Counted from the stretch's first letter, positions 24,315 to 34,165 are shown. The stretch is DNA of 63,243 nt from Acetobacteraceae bacterium (GCA_947373495.1 CANBXZ010000004.1:1-63243); one strand, 5' to 3'. The notes: generated by a model not told the origin, from the sequence alone. Numbers and translations: made by a program.

Positions 24315-25652
24315 CTAGCCGGCGCGGGCGCGGGCCCATAGCGCCGCGGCGGCCTTGGCCCCCTCGGCGCAAACCTGGTCCATGTCGCAGCGCGTCGGGC
24401 GGCCGTCGCGCACCACCACCTCGCCTTCCACCACCACATGCGCCACGTCGCGGCCATGGGCGTTGTGCACCACGGTGCCCAACGGGTCCGGGTGCGGCAC
24501 CAGGTGCGGCCGTTGCAGCCCGAGCAGCACCAGGTCGGCGCGATAACCCGGGCGGATGGCGCCGAGTTCGCCAGCCATGCCCATGGCCGCGGCGCCGTTC
24601 AGCGTGGCGGCGGCCAGCATGTGTTCCGGCTGCCAGTCATCCTCGACGCGGCCATGCTGGATGCGCCCCATGTTGAGCCCCCAGCGCATCACCTCCACCA
24701 TGTCGGCATGCATGTTGTCGGTGGCCAGGCACAGCTTGGCCCCGGCCGCCACCAGCGCGCGCGTCGGCGCATAGGTGCCGCCCGTGGCGTTGCCCTTGGG
24801 GATATGCGCCACATGCACGCCCGCGGCGCCGATGCGGGCGATATCGCTCTCGGTCAGGTGGATGCAATGGGCGGCCACCAGGCGGTTGTCCAGCAGGCCG
24901 ACGCTGTCCAGCAGTTCGGGCGGCGTCATGCCGTCACGCTCGCGGATATGCGCCACCTCCACCTTGGACTGCGACAGGTGCGCCTGCACCGGCACGTTCA
25001 GCCGGCGGGACATCTCGCCGATGCGGCGCAGGAAGCCGGGGGTGCAGGTGTCCGGCGCATGGGCGGCGAATTGCACGCCGGTGCGCGCATCCGCCCGGCC
25101 ATGGAAACGCTGCACCAGGGCCTCGGCTTCCGCCAGCCGCGCCTCGCCGCCCGCTGCGTCAACCTCCCAACGGCCATGGGCGATGCCGCTGAAGCTGACA
25201 TCATGGATGCGGTTGCAGGAAAACACGCGCAGGCCGAGATCGGCCATGGCCGGCAGCGTCAGCGCCGTATGCACATAGGTGTCGTTGATGAGCGTGCTGC
25301 CGAACAGCATCGCCTCCAGCGCGCCCAGCCGGGCCAGCGCGACGGCTTCCGCCTCCGTCACCATCTGGCCCTGCGGCACGCCGGGGGTATAGGCGGGCGC
25401 GAAGCCCATGTCCTCGGCCACGCCGCGCACCATGCACAGGATGGTGTGGGTATGCACGTTCACCAGGCCGGGCAGGCACAGCTTGCCCTTCGCCTCCAGT
25501 GTCTCGGTGGCCGTGGCGCCGGGCGGCAGCGCGCCGCGCGGGCCGACGAAGACGAAGCGGCCACCGCGGATGCCGATGGCGGCATCCTCGATCGGCGAGG
25601 CGAAGGCCTCGGCGACCAGCGTGCAGCCGGTGATGAGCAGGTCATACGTCAT
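24315..25652 (-). CDS. TRZ/ATZ-type amidohydrolase (deaminase/chlorohydrolase family)
   Basis: A 445-residue metallo-hydrolase. The metal HxH is in [18 protein letters not shown]. Further ligands are in [28 protein letters not shown] and [17 protein letters not shown], where the conserved late aspartate sits. This subgroup (S-adenosylhomocysteine, guanine and cytosine deaminases, AtzA/TrzN chlorohydrolases) removes amino or chloro groups from heterocycles. Its ATG overlaps the stop of the upstream ABC ATPase by four bases, so it is the last gene of the amino-acid-type importer operon and probably acts on the imported nitrogen compound. Confidence 0.92.
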   Translation of the reverse strand: MTYDLLITGCTLVAEAFASPIEDAAIGIRGGRFVFVGPRGALPPGATATETLEAKGKLCLPGLVNVHTHTILCMVRGVAEDMGFAPAYTPGVPQGQMVTEAEAVALARLGALEAMLFGSTLINDTYVHTALTLPAMADLGLRVFSCNRIHDVSFSGIAHGRWEVDAAGGEARLAEAEALVQRFHGRADARTGVQFAAHAPDTCTPGFLRRIGEMSRRLNVPVQAHLSQSKVEVAHIRERDGMTPPELLDSVGLLDNRLVAAHCIHLTESDIARIGAAGVHVAHIPKGNATGGTYAPTRALVAAGAKLCLATDNMHADMVEVMRWGLNMGRIQHGRVEDDWQPEHMLAAATLNGAAAMGMAGELGAIRPGYRADLVLLGLQRPHLVPHPDPLGTVVHNAHGRDVAHVVVEGEVVVRDGRPTRCDMDQVCAEGAKAAAALWARARAG

Positions 25653-26425
25653 GCGGTGGGTTCCAGGTGGCGCAGGAAGCGTTGCAGCCGCGGGTCGGTG
25701 GGGGCGTTGAACAGGGCTTCCGGCGCACCCTGCTCGGCGATCAGGCCATCGGCCATGAACACCACGCGGTCGGCCACGTGGCGGGCGAAGCGCATCTCAT
25801 GCGTTACCACCAGCATGGTCATGCCCTCGGCCGCCAGGGCGCGCATGGTGTCCAGCACCTCCTGCACCAATTCGGGGTCCAGCGCGCTGGTGGGTTCGTC
25901 GAACAGCATCACCTTGGGGTCCATCGCCAGGGCGCGGGCGATGGCGACGCGCTGCTGCTGGCCGCCGGAAAGCTGGCTCGGTGGCTTGTGCATATGGTCG
26001 CCCAGTTGCACCCGGCGCAATTCCTGCTCCGCCCGGGCCTCGGCCTGCGCCCTTGGCTGGCCCAGCACGCGGCGCGGGCCCAGCGCCACGTTCTGCAGCG
26101 CGGTGAGGTGCGGGAACAGGTTGAAGCGCTGGAACACGAAGCCGAACAGCCGGCGCTGCCGGGCCAACTCGCGCTCGCCGGCCACCAGGCTGCCGCTGCG
26201 GCCCATGGTGGCGCCGGCGATGCGGATATCCCCGGCATCCGGCCGTTCCAGCCAGTTCAGGCAGCGCAGCAAGGTGGTCTTGCCGGACCCGCTGGCGCCG
26301 ATGATGGTCACCGCCTCGCCCTGCCGCACCTCCAGGTCGATACCGTTCAGCACGCTGCGGCCGGCAAACGCCTTCCGGATGCCCTGCGCTGCCAGGATGG
26401 GAGGCAGCATGGGGGGGCTCACCAT
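25649..26425 (-). CDS. Polar amino-acid ABC transporter ATP-binding protein (GlnQ/HisP type)
   Basis: A 258-residue ATPase with Walker [11 protein letters not shown]-loop [18 protein letters not shown], signature LSGGQQQR, Walker [17 protein letters not shown] and H-loop [19 protein letters not shown]. The FQ(R/H)FNLFPHLT and HEMxFAR phrases are specific to the polar amino-acid uptake subgroup. ATG 26425 has GGAG nine bases upstream and overlaps the permease stop by seven bases; ATG 26410 is the alternative. It energises the permease encoded just upstream. Confidence 0.94.
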   Translation of the reverse strand: MVSPPMLPPILAAQGIRKAFAGRSVLNGIDLEVRQGEAVTIIGASGSGKTTLLRCLNWLERPDAGDIRIAGATMGRSGSLVAGERELARQRRLFGFVFQRFNLFPHLTALQNVALGPRRVLGQPRAQAEARAEQELRRVQLGDHMHKPPSQLSGGQQQRVAIARALAMDPKVMLFDEPTSALDPELVQEVLDTMRALAAEGMTMLVVTHEMRFARHVADRVVFMADGLIAEQGAPEALFNAPTDPRLQRFLRHLEPTA

Positions 26426-27072
26426 TGGGGCAGGCTCCGTTCCAGCCGCCGCGATGCCCAGGAGAGCACGCTGATCAGCAGGTAGTAGTACAGCGCCAGC
26501 AGCAGATAGATCTCGAACGGGGCGAAATGCGTGGCGATGATGGCCTGCCCGGCACGGGTCAGCTCGTAGACCGAAATCGCCGACAGCAGGCTGCTGTTCT
26601 TGGTCAGGGTGATCAGGTCGTTGGTCAGCGGCGGCACCATCGGGCGCCAGGCCTGCGGCAGCAGCACCCACCACAGCACGCCGGTCCGCGTCATGCCGAT
26701 GGAGAGCGCCGCCTCGGACTGGCCCTTCTCCACGCTGCCGACCGAACCGCGCACGATCTCGCTGATGTAGGCGCCGCTGTTCAGAGCCAGGGCGGCGACC
26801 CCGGCCCAGTATTCCGGCAGCCGCACCCCCACCACCGGCAGGGCGAAGAACACCAGGAAGATCTGGATCAGCAGCGGCGTGCCGCGGATGAAATCGACAT
26901 AGCCGCGCATCAGCCAGCGCAGCGGGCGGAAACTGCTGAGCGAGGCCAGCCCCGCCAGCAGCCCGATCGCCAGCGCCAGCACCCCGGCGACGACGCTGAC
27001 CTGCAACGTCATCACCACGCCATGCGCCAGCAGCGGCACGGCATACCACACCACGTTCCAGTCGAAGATCAT
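26419..27072 (-). CDS. Polar amino-acid ABC transporter permease (HisM/GlnP type)
   Basis: A 217-residue permease with about five membrane helices, starting with [21 protein letters not shown]. It carries the family signature [22 protein letters not shown] and the EAA-type loop [32 protein letters not shown]. Only one permease gene is present, so it presumably acts as a homodimer. It lies 63 bp downstream of the receptor gene. Confidence 0.94.
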   Translation of the reverse strand: MIFDWNVVWYAVPLLAHGVVMTLQVSVVAGVLALAIGLLAGLASLSSFRPLRWLMRGYVDFIRGTPLLIQIFLVFFALPVVGVRLPEYWAGVAALALNSGAYISEIVRGSVGSVEKGQSEAALSIGMTRTGVLWWVLLPQAWRPMVPPLTNDLITLTKNSSLLSAISVYELTRAGQAIIATHFAPFEIYLLLALYYYLLISVLSWASRRLERSLPQW

Positions 27073-27135
27073 GGGCTTATGGCCGGCCGATTCAGACCTG
27101 CGGGCATGAACGCCCTCCGGTCATCGGGCGGCGCC

Positions 27136-27975
27136 TCACGCGGCGGGTTCCGGAATCGCGTCCGGCAGGTTGAACTCCAGGCCGAAATACTTCAGCTGCA
27201 ACGCCTTCAGCGTGCCATCCGCCTTCAGGCGGCGCAGTTCCGTATCCATCCAGGCGTGGATCTCGGTGTCTTCCTTGCGGCAGGCGAAGCCGGCCCAATT
27301 ATCGGCGCCCACTTCGCGGATCACGCCGAAGCGGCCGGCCTGGCTCTTCATCACATAGGCCAGCGTCGGCAGCGTGTTCAGCACGCCATCCACGGTGCCC
27401 TGCAACAGCGCCAGGTAGGCCGCCGGATGGTCGTCATAGGTCTTCACATCGCGGAAGCCGGCGCCCTTGGCCGCCTGCAGGCGCGCCGCCAGCCGTGGGT
27501 GCAGCGTCTCCCCGGGGCTGCCCAGCTTGATGCCGAGCACCTTGCCGGACATGTCCTCGATGCCCTTGATGCTGCCGGCATCGCGGGCGCGGATCAGCAG
27601 GGATTGCCCGGCCTCGGCATAGGGGATGGAGAAGCTGACACGCTCCATCCGAGCGCGGGTGTAGCTCATGCCGGACATGATCATGTCGAAGCGGCCGGCG
27701 TAGAGCGCCGGGATCACGCCCGACCACACCACATCGACGAATTCCGGCGTGATGCCCAGGCTGCGGCACATGATGGTGCCCAGTTCCACGTCATGCCCGA
27801 CGATGACGCCGCTTTCGCGCATGGTGAAGGGCGGATAGGTCGCCTCCACGCCGATGCGCAGCTTGCCGGCGGCGCGCAGCTCCGCCAGCGTGGTGGCGCG
27901 GGCGGCCATGGGCAGCAGCCCGGCGGCCAGGCCGGCCCCCAGCAGGGCACGGCGATTGAAGGCGGAATGGGTCAT
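27136..27975 (-). CDS. Polar amino-acid ABC transporter substrate-binding protein (SBP_bac_3)
   Basis: A 279-residue receptor with a twin-arginine-like/Sec leader (NRRALLGAGLAAGLLPMAARA). The mature start LRIGVEATYPPFTMRESGVIVGHDVELG is the SBP_bac_3 signature, and RFDMIMSGMSYTRARMERVSFSIPY follows. ATG 27975 follows GGGAGGA at about seven bases. Ligands of this fold are amino acids or small amino compounds; the C-terminal amidohydrolase gene of the operon suggests a nitrogen-containing heterocycle or derivative rather than a common amino acid. Confidence 0.93.
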   Translation of the reverse strand: MTHSAFNRRALLGAGLAAGLLPMAARATTLAELRAAGKLRIGVEATYPPFTMRESGVIVGHDVELGTIMCRSLGITPEFVDVVWSGVIPALYAGRFDMIMSGMSYTRARMERVSFSIPYAEAGQSLLIRARDAGSIKGIEDMSGKVLGIKLGSPGETLHPRLAARLQAAKGAGFRDVKTYDDHPAAYLALLQGTVDGVLNTLPTLAYVMKSQAGRFGVIREVGADNWAGFACRKEDTEIHAWMDTELRRLKADGTLKALQLKYFGLEFNLPDAIPEPAA

Positions 27976-28010
27976 GCGGCGGTCCTCCCGAAGCGGTGAG
28001 GCAGCAGCAA

Positions 28011-28140
28011 GCCATATGCCACCCGGCGGCCGGGCCCTGGCGCAAGCCATATGCCACCCGGCGGCCGGGCCCTGGCGCAAGCCATATGCCACCCGGCGGC
28101 CGGGCCTTGGCGCAGGCCATGGGCCACCCGGCGGCCGGGG
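28011..28140. repeat. 35-bp tandem repeat array, 3.7 copies
   Basis: Three full units, 28011-28045, 28046-28080 and 28081-28115, are followed by a degenerate partial unit to 28140. Each starts GCCATATGCCACCCGGCGGC. The first two are identical; the third differs at two positions. Every unit contains CCCGG-CGG-CCGGG, a short inverted repeat. The unit length is not a multiple of three and no gene covers it. The array fills half of the 240-bp gap between two minus-strand receptor genes, so it lies in the leader or promoter region of the amino-acid importer operon. Confidence 0.95.
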
Positions 28141-28215
28141 CAGCGGGGGAATGGCGCCGCGGCCTGCCCAAGGCCCGCGCATTCCGCCCGCGCCGCAGGC
28201 TATTCCCCGGCCGGG

Positions 28216-29835
28216 CTACTCCAGCCGAACCGGCGTCAGGTCCTGGAACCAGGACCGCGCCTGCACGAAGCCCTTCACCTTCTTCGTCATCGCCCGCGGG
28301 TTCAGGTCATGCGCCACGAACAGGTGCAGCGCGTCGTCCACCACCTTGGCGTGCAGCTCGGCCACCAGCGCGTCCTGCTTGGCGGCATCGAACTCGGTCA
28401 GCACCTTCTCGATCAGCGCGTCGTAGTCCGGCCGGTTCAGGTAGCCCCAATTGTTGCCCGCCGGCGGCACCAGGTCGCTGCGCAGGAAGCGGATCAGCGC
28501 GGTGAAGGGGTCGATCGCGGTCAGGCTGATGTTGATGGCATGGATGCCGCGGTTGCTCGGCGCCCGGAAGCCGTCGCGCCAGATGGTCAGCAGCGTGTTC
28601 CATTCGAACACCTCGAAGGTCACCTCGATGCCGATTTCCTTCAGCATCTGCTGCAACGCCTCGTTCATCGCCATCGGCTGCATCTGGCCGGACCCGCTGG
28701 TGGAAATGCCCACCTTGGTGCGCAGCGGGTTGCGGGTGGAATAGCCGGCCTCGGCCAGCAGCTTCTTCGCTTCCGCCGGGTTGTAGGCCCATTTGAAGCT
28801 GGAAACCGGGTTCCACTTGTCGCCCAGCGGCAGCAGGCCGGCGCCTTCGTCCATCAGCCCGCCCAGCATGTCCTTCATGGCCTTGCGGTCGATCGCCAGG
28901 TTGGCGGCGCGGCGCACCCGTACATCGTGCCAGGTGCTGCCCTCGGCGGTGGCCAGCTGCCAGGTCCAGTTGTGCGGGTACTGGTTGGTGACGATCTCGA
29001 ACCCCGCCGTGCGCAGCGCCGGCACCGCGTCCGAAGGCGGCGCCTCGATGAAGTCCACCTGGCCGGAACGCAGCGCGGCCACGCGGGTATTGGGCTCGCT
29101 CAGCGGCAGCAGCAGCAGCTTTTCGCACTTGGGAATGCGCGGCGCGTCCCAATAGGCGGCGTTGCGCACCAGCACGGCGCGCTCGCGCAGCGCGAAGCTT
29201 TCCAGCTTCCACGGCCCGCTGCCCACCGCCTTGGTCAGGTAGTTGTCCCAGCTGCGGCCAGCCGCTTCCCAGGCACCCTGGTGGGTGATGCCGATCCAGG
29301 CCACGCCATACGGGATGGTGCTGTCCACCGTGCGGGTTTCCAGCGTGAAGGTCGTCGCATCCGGTGCCGCCCAGCTGACCACCGTGGGCACCCGGGCGCG
29401 GGCGAAGGCGCTGGCGCGGCTGTCGAAGGCGGGGTGGTCGGTCTTCAGCGCGCGGTCGAAGCTGAAGGCGATGTCCGCCGCGGTCAGCTTCTTGCCGTCG
29501 TGGAAGGTGACGCCCTCGCGGATCTTGAAGGTCCAGCGCTTCGGGTTGGCGGGGTCCACATGCCATTCGGTGGCCAGGCCCGGGCGCAGCGTTGCCGGCT
29601 TGTCGGCATGGCCGAGGTCCCAGGTCACCAGGTGGTCGTACAGGGTGATGCCCATGAAGCGGTGCCCCTCGGCACCCTGGTCGGGCACGCCATTGGTCAG
29701 CGGCACGGCGGCGGCGGTCATGCCCACGCGCAGCGTGCCACCCCCGGCCGGGGCCTGGGCCATGGCCAGGTCCCACGGCAGGGCAGCGGCGGCGGCCGCA
29801 AGCGAGAACAGGGAGCGACGGTCGAGGCTGGGCAT
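28216..29835 (-). CDS. SBP_bac_5 (peptide/opine-type) ABC solute-binding protein
   Basis: A 539-residue receptor with an RR-type or Sec leader (MPSLDRRSLFSLAAAAAALP). Family blocks include LRPGLATEWHVDPANPKRWTFKIREGVTFHDGKKLTAADIAFSFDRAL and YNPAEAKKLLAEAGY. It resembles DppA/OppA-like receptors. No matching permeases are adjacent; it may feed a system elsewhere. It is divergent from the M20 hydrolase gene, with 95 bp between them, and lies 240 bp upstream of the amino-acid importer operon, separated by the tandem repeat. Confidence 0.93.
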   Translation of the reverse strand: MPSLDRRSLFSLAAAAAALPWDLAMAQAPAGGGTLRVGMTAAAVPLTNGVPDQGAEGHRFMGITLYDHLVTWDLGHADKPATLRPGLATEWHVDPANPKRWTFKIREGVTFHDGKKLTAADIAFSFDRALKTDHPAFDSRASAFARARVPTVVSWAAPDATTFTLETRTVDSTIPYGVAWIGITHQGAWEAAGRSWDNYLTKAVGSGPWKLESFALRERAVLVRNAAYWDAPRIPKCEKLLLLPLSEPNTRVAALRSGQVDFIEAPPSDAVPALRTAGFEIVTNQYPHNWTWQLATAEGSTWHDVRVRRAANLAIDRKAMKDMLGGLMDEGAGLLPLGDKWNPVSSFKWAYNPAEAKKLLAEAGYSTRNPLRTKVGISTSGSGQMQPMAMNEALQQMLKEIGIEVTFEVFEWNTLLTIWRDGFRAPSNRGIHAINISLTAIDPFTALIRFLRSDLVPPAGNNWGYLNRPDYDALIEKVLTEFDAAKQDALVAELHAKVVDDALHLFVAHDLNPRAMTKKVKGFVQARSWFQDLTPVRLE

Positions 29836-29930
29836 GGGCGCGGTCTCCGGTTAGCTGTGCCGGCCATTCATTTTGCGTGCCATTCAGGCATACTGGCCCG
29901 ACGACCACCGAAGAAGGCTGCGTTCCTGGC

Positions 29931-31202
29931 ATGCTGCACGAAATAACGGCAGGCACCGCCCTGACCGCCCGGCTGTTCGAGGCCCTGCGCCTGGCCTCCC
30001 AGGACCCGCCCGGCGTCAGCCGCGCCAGCTACGGCGCGGGCGAGGCCGCCGCCCATGCCCTGGCCCGCGCCGAAGCCCAGGCGCTGGGCCTGGAATGCCA
30101 CGCCGACCCGGCCGGCAACCTGTTCATGACCCTGCCCGGCGCCGACCGTGGCCTGCCCGCCACCTTCATCGGCAGCCACCTGGACGCGGTACCGCATGCC
30201 GGCAATTTCGATGGCGCCGCCGGCGTGGTGATGGGCCTGGCCGCCTGCGCCTCGTTGCGCGCCCATGGCACCACCCTGCCGCGCGACCTGACCGTGATGG
30301 CGGTGCGGGCCGAGGAGATGTGCTGGTTCCCCGCCTTCTACCTGGGCAGCCGCGCCGCCTTCGGCCTCATCCCCGCGCAGTTGCCGGATGAGGTGCGCCG
30401 CAGCGACAGCGGCCGCACCCTGGCCGAGCACATGGCGGAACAGGGCCTCGACCCCGACTTCCTGCGCCTGGGCCAGACCAGCCTGCACCCGGCCCGGCTG
30501 CATTGCTTCATCGAGCCGCATATCGAACAGGGCCCGCAACTGGCGGCGGCGGGCATTCCGGTGGCGGTCGTCACCGGCATTCGCGGCAGCCTGCGCCACC
30601 CGCGCTGCCTGGCCCGCGGCCGCTGGGGCCATGCCGGGGCCGAGCCGCGCGCCAATCGGGCCGACGCGGTGCTGGCCGCGGCCGACCTGGCCACCGCGCT
30701 GGAAGCCTTCTGGCTGGCCGAGGAAGCCGCCGGCCGCGACCTGGTGCTGACGCTGGGCGAATTCCACACTCCCGCCGCCATGCACGGCCCGACGAAAATC
30801 CCCGGCGAACTGCGCTTCAGCCTGGACATCCGCAGCGAGGACAGGGCGGTGCTGGACGCCGCCGCCGCCCTGCTGGCCACGCGCGCCCAGAGCATCGCGG
30901 AACAACGTGGCGTCAGCCTGGACTACGGCGCCGGCATGCGGGTGGAGCCGCTGCGCATGGCGCCCTGGCTGCGCGCCGCGTTGAACGCCGGCGCTGCCAC
31001 CGCCCGGGTGCCGGTGCTGGAAATGGCCTCCGGCGCCGGGCATGACGCGCTGATCTTCGGCCAGCAGGGGGTGGACTGCGCCATGCTGTTCATCCGCAAC
31101 ACCGGCGGCAGCCACAACCCGGACGAGGCGATGGAACCGGCCGACTTCAACGCCGCCCTGGCCGTGCTGCTGGCCGCGCTGCCCGCCATCTGCGCCGCGT
31201 GA
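29931..31202 (+). CDS. M20-family Zn-dependent hydrolase (N-carbamoyl-L-amino-acid/allantoate amidohydrolase type)
   Basis: A 423-residue binuclear metallohydrolase. The first metal motif is FIGSHLDAVPHAGNFDGAAGVV (His and bridging Asp), the catalytic pair is in AVRAEEMCWF, a ligand lies in CFIEPHIEQGP, and the C-terminal ligand is in NTGGSHNPDE. FIEPHIEQGP-type wording marks the allantoate/N-carbamoyl subgroup rather than plain peptidases. It would release ammonia and CO2 from a carbamoyl or ureido compound, consistent with a nitrogen-scavenging locus. ATG 29931 was chosen at the start of homology; its Shine-Dalgarno is weak. The next gene, an aminotransferase, starts 56 bp downstream. Confidence 0.9.
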   Translation: MLHEITAGTALTARLFEALRLASQDPPGVSRASYGAGEAAAHALARAEAQALGLECHADPAGNLFMTLPGADRGLPATFIGSHLDAVPHAGNFDGAAGVVMGLAACASLRAHGTTLPRDLTVMAVRAEEMCWFPAFYLGSRAAFGLIPAQLPDEVRRSDSGRTLAEHMAEQGLDPDFLRLGQTSLHPARLHCFIEPHIEQGPQLAAAGIPVAVVTGIRGSLRHPRCLARGRWGHAGAEPRANRADAVLAAADLATALEAFWLAEEAAGRDLVLTLGEFHTPAAMHGPTKIPGELRFSLDIRSEDRAVLDAAAALLATRAQSIAEQRGVSLDYGAGMRVEPLRMAPWLRAALNAGAATARVPVLEMASGAGHDALIFGQQGVDCAMLFIRNTGGSHNPDEAMEPADFNAALAVLLAALPAICAA

Positions 31203-31258
31203 CAAGCGCGGGGCAACCGCCCTACCCTTCCCCTCCTTCAGCCGTAGCCGAGGCCCCG

Positions 31259-32659
31259 ATGTCGCAGACCAACCAGCCTGACCCCGAAATCCGTCGCAAG
31301 GTGGTCGAGCAGGACCTGGCCAACGTGTTGCACCCGCTGGTGCAGCACAAGGCGCTGGAAGAAAAGCAGATGGTCGTCACCGGCGGCCAGGGTTCCACCA
31401 TCGTGGACGCCGACGGCACCACCTACCTGGACGCCATGGCCGGGCTGTGGTGCGTCAACATCGGCTATGGCCGCACCGAACTCGCCCAGGTCGCGGCCGA
31501 GCAGATGCAGCAGATCGCCTACTACCCGCATACCGGCATGAACCTGCCGGCGGCGCAGCTGGCCGAACAGCTCAACACGCTGATGGGCGGCGGCTACCAC
31601 AGCTACTTCGTCAACTCGGGCAGCGAGGCGAACGAGGCCGGCTTCAAGATCGCCCGGCAGTATGTGAAGCACGAATACCCGGGCGAGTTCCGCTTCAAGA
31701 CCATCAGCCGCTACTACGCCTATCACGGCACCACGCTGGCCACGCTGGCGGCCGGCGGCATGGGCGACCGCAAGGGCAAGTTCGAGCCCTATGCCGGCGA
31801 GTTCGTGCATGTGCCGGCGCCCACCTGCTACCGCTGCCCGCTCGGCCTGGAATATCCCTCCTGCAAGGTCGCCTGCGCCCAGGCGATCGAGAACTCCATC
31901 CTCGGCGAAGGCCCGCAGAGCGTGGCGGAAGTGATCGTGGAGCCGATCATGTCCGGGGTCGGCATTGCCGTGCCGCCGGATGAATACCTGCCGATGGTCG
32001 AGGCGATCTGCCGCAAGTACGACGTGCTGCTGCACGTGGACGAGGTGATCAACGGCTTCGGCCGCACCGGCAAGATGTTCGGCCACCAGCATTGGGGCAT
32101 CAGCCCCGACATCATGGCCGTGGCCAAGGGCATCGTCAGCGCCTACCTGCCCATCGCCGCCACCGTGGTGAAGAACCACGTGTTTGAGAGCTTCCTCGGC
32201 GAGGTGGCCGATGCGCGCCAGGTGATGCAGGTGAATACCTATGGCGGCCATCCGGTGGCGGCGGCGGTTGCCGTGCGCAACATCGAGATCATGCTGGAGG
32301 AAGAACTGCCGCAGCGCGCCGCGACCATGGGCGCCTACCTGATGGACGGGCTGAAGGCCACGCTGTTCAAGCACGCCATCTGCGGCGATGTGCGCGGCAA
32401 GGGCCTGCTGATCGGCATCGAGCTGGTGACCGACCGCGACAGCAAGACCCAGCTGGAAGCCAACCTGGTCGCCGGCGTGGTGGAGTTCTGCAAGGCCAAT
32501 GGCGTCATCGTCGGCCGTTCCGGCGGCGGCGCGCGGCATTCCAACACCATCGCGCTCTCGCCGCCCTTGGTCATCACCCGCAGCGAATGCGACACGCTGA
32601 TCGAGGTGCTGGACCGTGCGCTGGCGAATGCCGTGGCCAGGCGCGCCGGCCGGGGCTGA
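31259..32659 (+). CDS. Class III PLP-dependent aminotransferase (omega-aminotransferase family)
   Basis: A 466-residue transaminase. The PLP lysine is Lys290 (IMAVAKGIVSAYLP) and the cofactor aspartate is Asp261 (LLHVDEVINGFGRTG). The N-terminus NVLHPLVQHKALEEK and the block YYPHTGMNLPAAQLAEQL resemble the taurine/beta-alanine:pyruvate transaminase group. A four-cysteine cluster (CYRC at 190-193, Cys202, Cys206) is present in a loop. ATG 31259 has GAGG five bases upstream. The gene follows the M20 hydrolase, suggesting removal of an amino group from its product; the TauD-type gene 8 kb away makes a taurine-like substrate an attractive but unproven idea. Confidence 0.9.
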   Translation: MSQTNQPDPEIRRKVVEQDLANVLHPLVQHKALEEKQMVVTGGQGSTIVDADGTTYLDAMAGLWCVNIGYGRTELAQVAAEQMQQIAYYPHTGMNLPAAQLAEQLNTLMGGGYHSYFVNSGSEANEAGFKIARQYVKHEYPGEFRFKTISRYYAYHGTTLATLAAGGMGDRKGKFEPYAGEFVHVPAPTCYRCPLGLEYPSCKVACAQAIENSILGEGPQSVAEVIVEPIMSGVGIAVPPDEYLPMVEAICRKYDVLLHVDEVINGFGRTGKMFGHQHWGISPDIMAVAKGIVSAYLPIAATVVKNHVFESFLGEVADARQVMQVNTYGGHPVAAAVAVRNIEIMLEEELPQRAATMGAYLMDGLKATLFKHAICGDVRGKGLLIGIELVTDRDSKTQLEANLVAGVVEFCKANGVIVGRSGGGARHSNTIALSPPLVITRSECDTLIEVLDRALANAVARRAGRG

Positions 32660-32700
32660 GCCCGGGGATGACCAACGGCAGGGCCAGCCGGCCAGCGCAA

Positions 32701-32726
32701 CCGGGCGTGTGCAGCCGCACGCCCGG
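32701..32726 (+). terminator. Strong hairpin after the aminotransferase gene, probable terminator
   Basis: CCGGGCGTG and CACGCCCGG form a perfect 9-bp stem with an 8-base loop, 41 bp beyond the stop codon at 32659. There is no U-run, so termination may be Rho-assisted or the structure may protect the 3' end. The rest of the 203-bp gap leads into GGGAGGG before the lipoprotein gene. Confidence 0.5.
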
Positions 32727-32862
32727 CAGCCGGCGCCCCAAGCCGGGACTGGTGCGGCGCCATCGCCACGCCTGAGCCGGGATCGCGCCCGGCATCACCG
32801 GTCGGCTATCCCCGCAACCCTGGCATTTTGGTAGACTCCCCCCTTTCCGAGGGAGGGTGTTG

Positions 32863-34140
32863 ATGCGCTTCGGCCGCTTGCTGGCACCTTGGCTGGGGCT
32901 GTGGCTCACCGGCTGCGCCATGGTGGACTTCAGCCGCCCCGGCACCCCGGCCGGGCAGCCGCTCGCCTCCCTGGCCAGCTACTTCGCCGAGTTCTGCGCG
33001 GTTTCCCAAATTCTGCAGAAGCCGGGCTTCGGCGCCACGGTGCGCGGCGACATCGGCGGCCATTCGGTGTTCTTCCTGAATGGCGCCTGCCGGGCCGCCC
33101 ACCGTGGCCAAACCACCATCCAGCTGTGCGACGAGCCAGGGGCCGAGCCGGCGGATGGCGTGGGCCTGAGCATGAACGCGCATTTCCGCAACGCCAAATG
33201 GGTGGCGACCCCGGGGCGGGACTTTTTCCTGAACGGCAACCTGGCGCCCGACCAGCCACTGACCCGCGCCGGCCACGCCGCGGTGATGGCCGAGGCGCGC
33301 CGCCTGGGGCTGTATGACGGCGTGGAGTTCCACCCCGAGGTCTTCGCCGACATGCCCGCCGGCATGCCGCGGGAGGAATGGGTGCAGCAGGTCTCGGTCT
33401 CCACCGACTATGGCATCAGCCTGGGCCGCGGCCGGTTCTGTGCCCGGGTGCCGGTGAACCGGGCACAGATGGCCAGCATGGTGACCTTCCTCAACGCCCA
33501 GAACGCGCCCTACCGGGACCATGGCGAGGTGTTCCACTGGAACCTGTTCAAGGACAATTGCATCCACCTGGCGCACAACGCCCTGGCCGCCGCCGGGCTA
33601 TGGCCGGAATGGCGCACTGGCCGCCCCTGGCTGGTTTCGGTGCTGGACTTCCCGGTGCCGCGCAACGAATTCGTCAACCTGATGCAGCGCGTGGCGGATG
33701 TGGGGCTGCTGGACCCGCTGGAATTGCACAGCGACGCCGCCGCCCGGCGGGCGCTGCTGGACTACGGCCAACTGCCGGTGCGCGCCGGCGCGCTGATGGA
33801 AAGCCGCCCGCCGCAACAGCCGAACGAGGTCTATGAGACCGGGCTGAAACTGATTTTCTACGACGCCGAATTCGTCGGCCCCTACCAGGGCTGGTTCGAC
33901 GCCATCCAGGCCGATCCGACCCAGTACGAACCCCAGCGCAACCGTGCCTGGGTGGCGGCGCAGCACCGGCTGGCGCTGGCCCGGCGGCAGCCGCTGGCCT
34001 GGTGGCTGCGCCAGCCCGGCATTCCGGACCGGGACCGCTTCGCGGTGACCTATCATCGCTTCTACAGTCTGCTGGAACATGCGGTGGCGGCGGCCGCGCC
34101 GGCGCCCACCGCCCTGCACACCGCCGAAGCCACCCCCTGA
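32863..34140 (+). CDS. Predicted lipoprotein of unknown function
   Basis: A 425-residue protein I do not recognise. A lipoprotein signal is clear: MRFGRLLAPWLGLWLTGC, with the lipobox LTGC and Cys18 as the lipidated residue. The mature part contains HWNLFKDNCIHLAHNALAAAGLW, where Cys233 and His236 are embedded in an aromatic-rich helix. This resembles the DNC-type cysteine motifs seen in some papain-like or DUF4105-type proteins, but I cannot identify a complete triad. ATG 32863 follows GGGAGGG. The GST gene begins 25 bp downstream and is probably co-transcribed. Confidence 0.75.
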   Translation: MRFGRLLAPWLGLWLTGCAMVDFSRPGTPAGQPLASLASYFAEFCAVSQILQKPGFGATVRGDIGGHSVFFLNGACRAAHRGQTTIQLCDEPGAEPADGVGLSMNAHFRNAKWVATPGRDFFLNGNLAPDQPLTRAGHAAVMAEARRLGLYDGVEFHPEVFADMPAGMPREEWVQQVSVSTDYGISLGRGRFCARVPVNRAQMASMVTFLNAQNAPYRDHGEVFHWNLFKDNCIHLAHNALAAAGLWPEWRTGRPWLVSVLDFPVPRNEFVNLMQRVADVGLLDPLELHSDAAARRALLDYGQLPVRAGALMESRPPQQPNEVYETGLKLIFYDAEFVGPYQGWFDAIQADPTQYEPQRNRAWVAAQHRLALARRQPLAWWLRQPGIPDRDRFAVTYHRFYSLLEHAVAAAAPAPTALHTAEATP

Positions 34141-34165
34141 AGCACCCCTGCCAGGAGCCCTGCCC

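Noticed and set aside
28011-28140. A CRISPR array
   Set aside because: The 35-bp units are directly contiguous with no unique spacers, and no cas genes are present.
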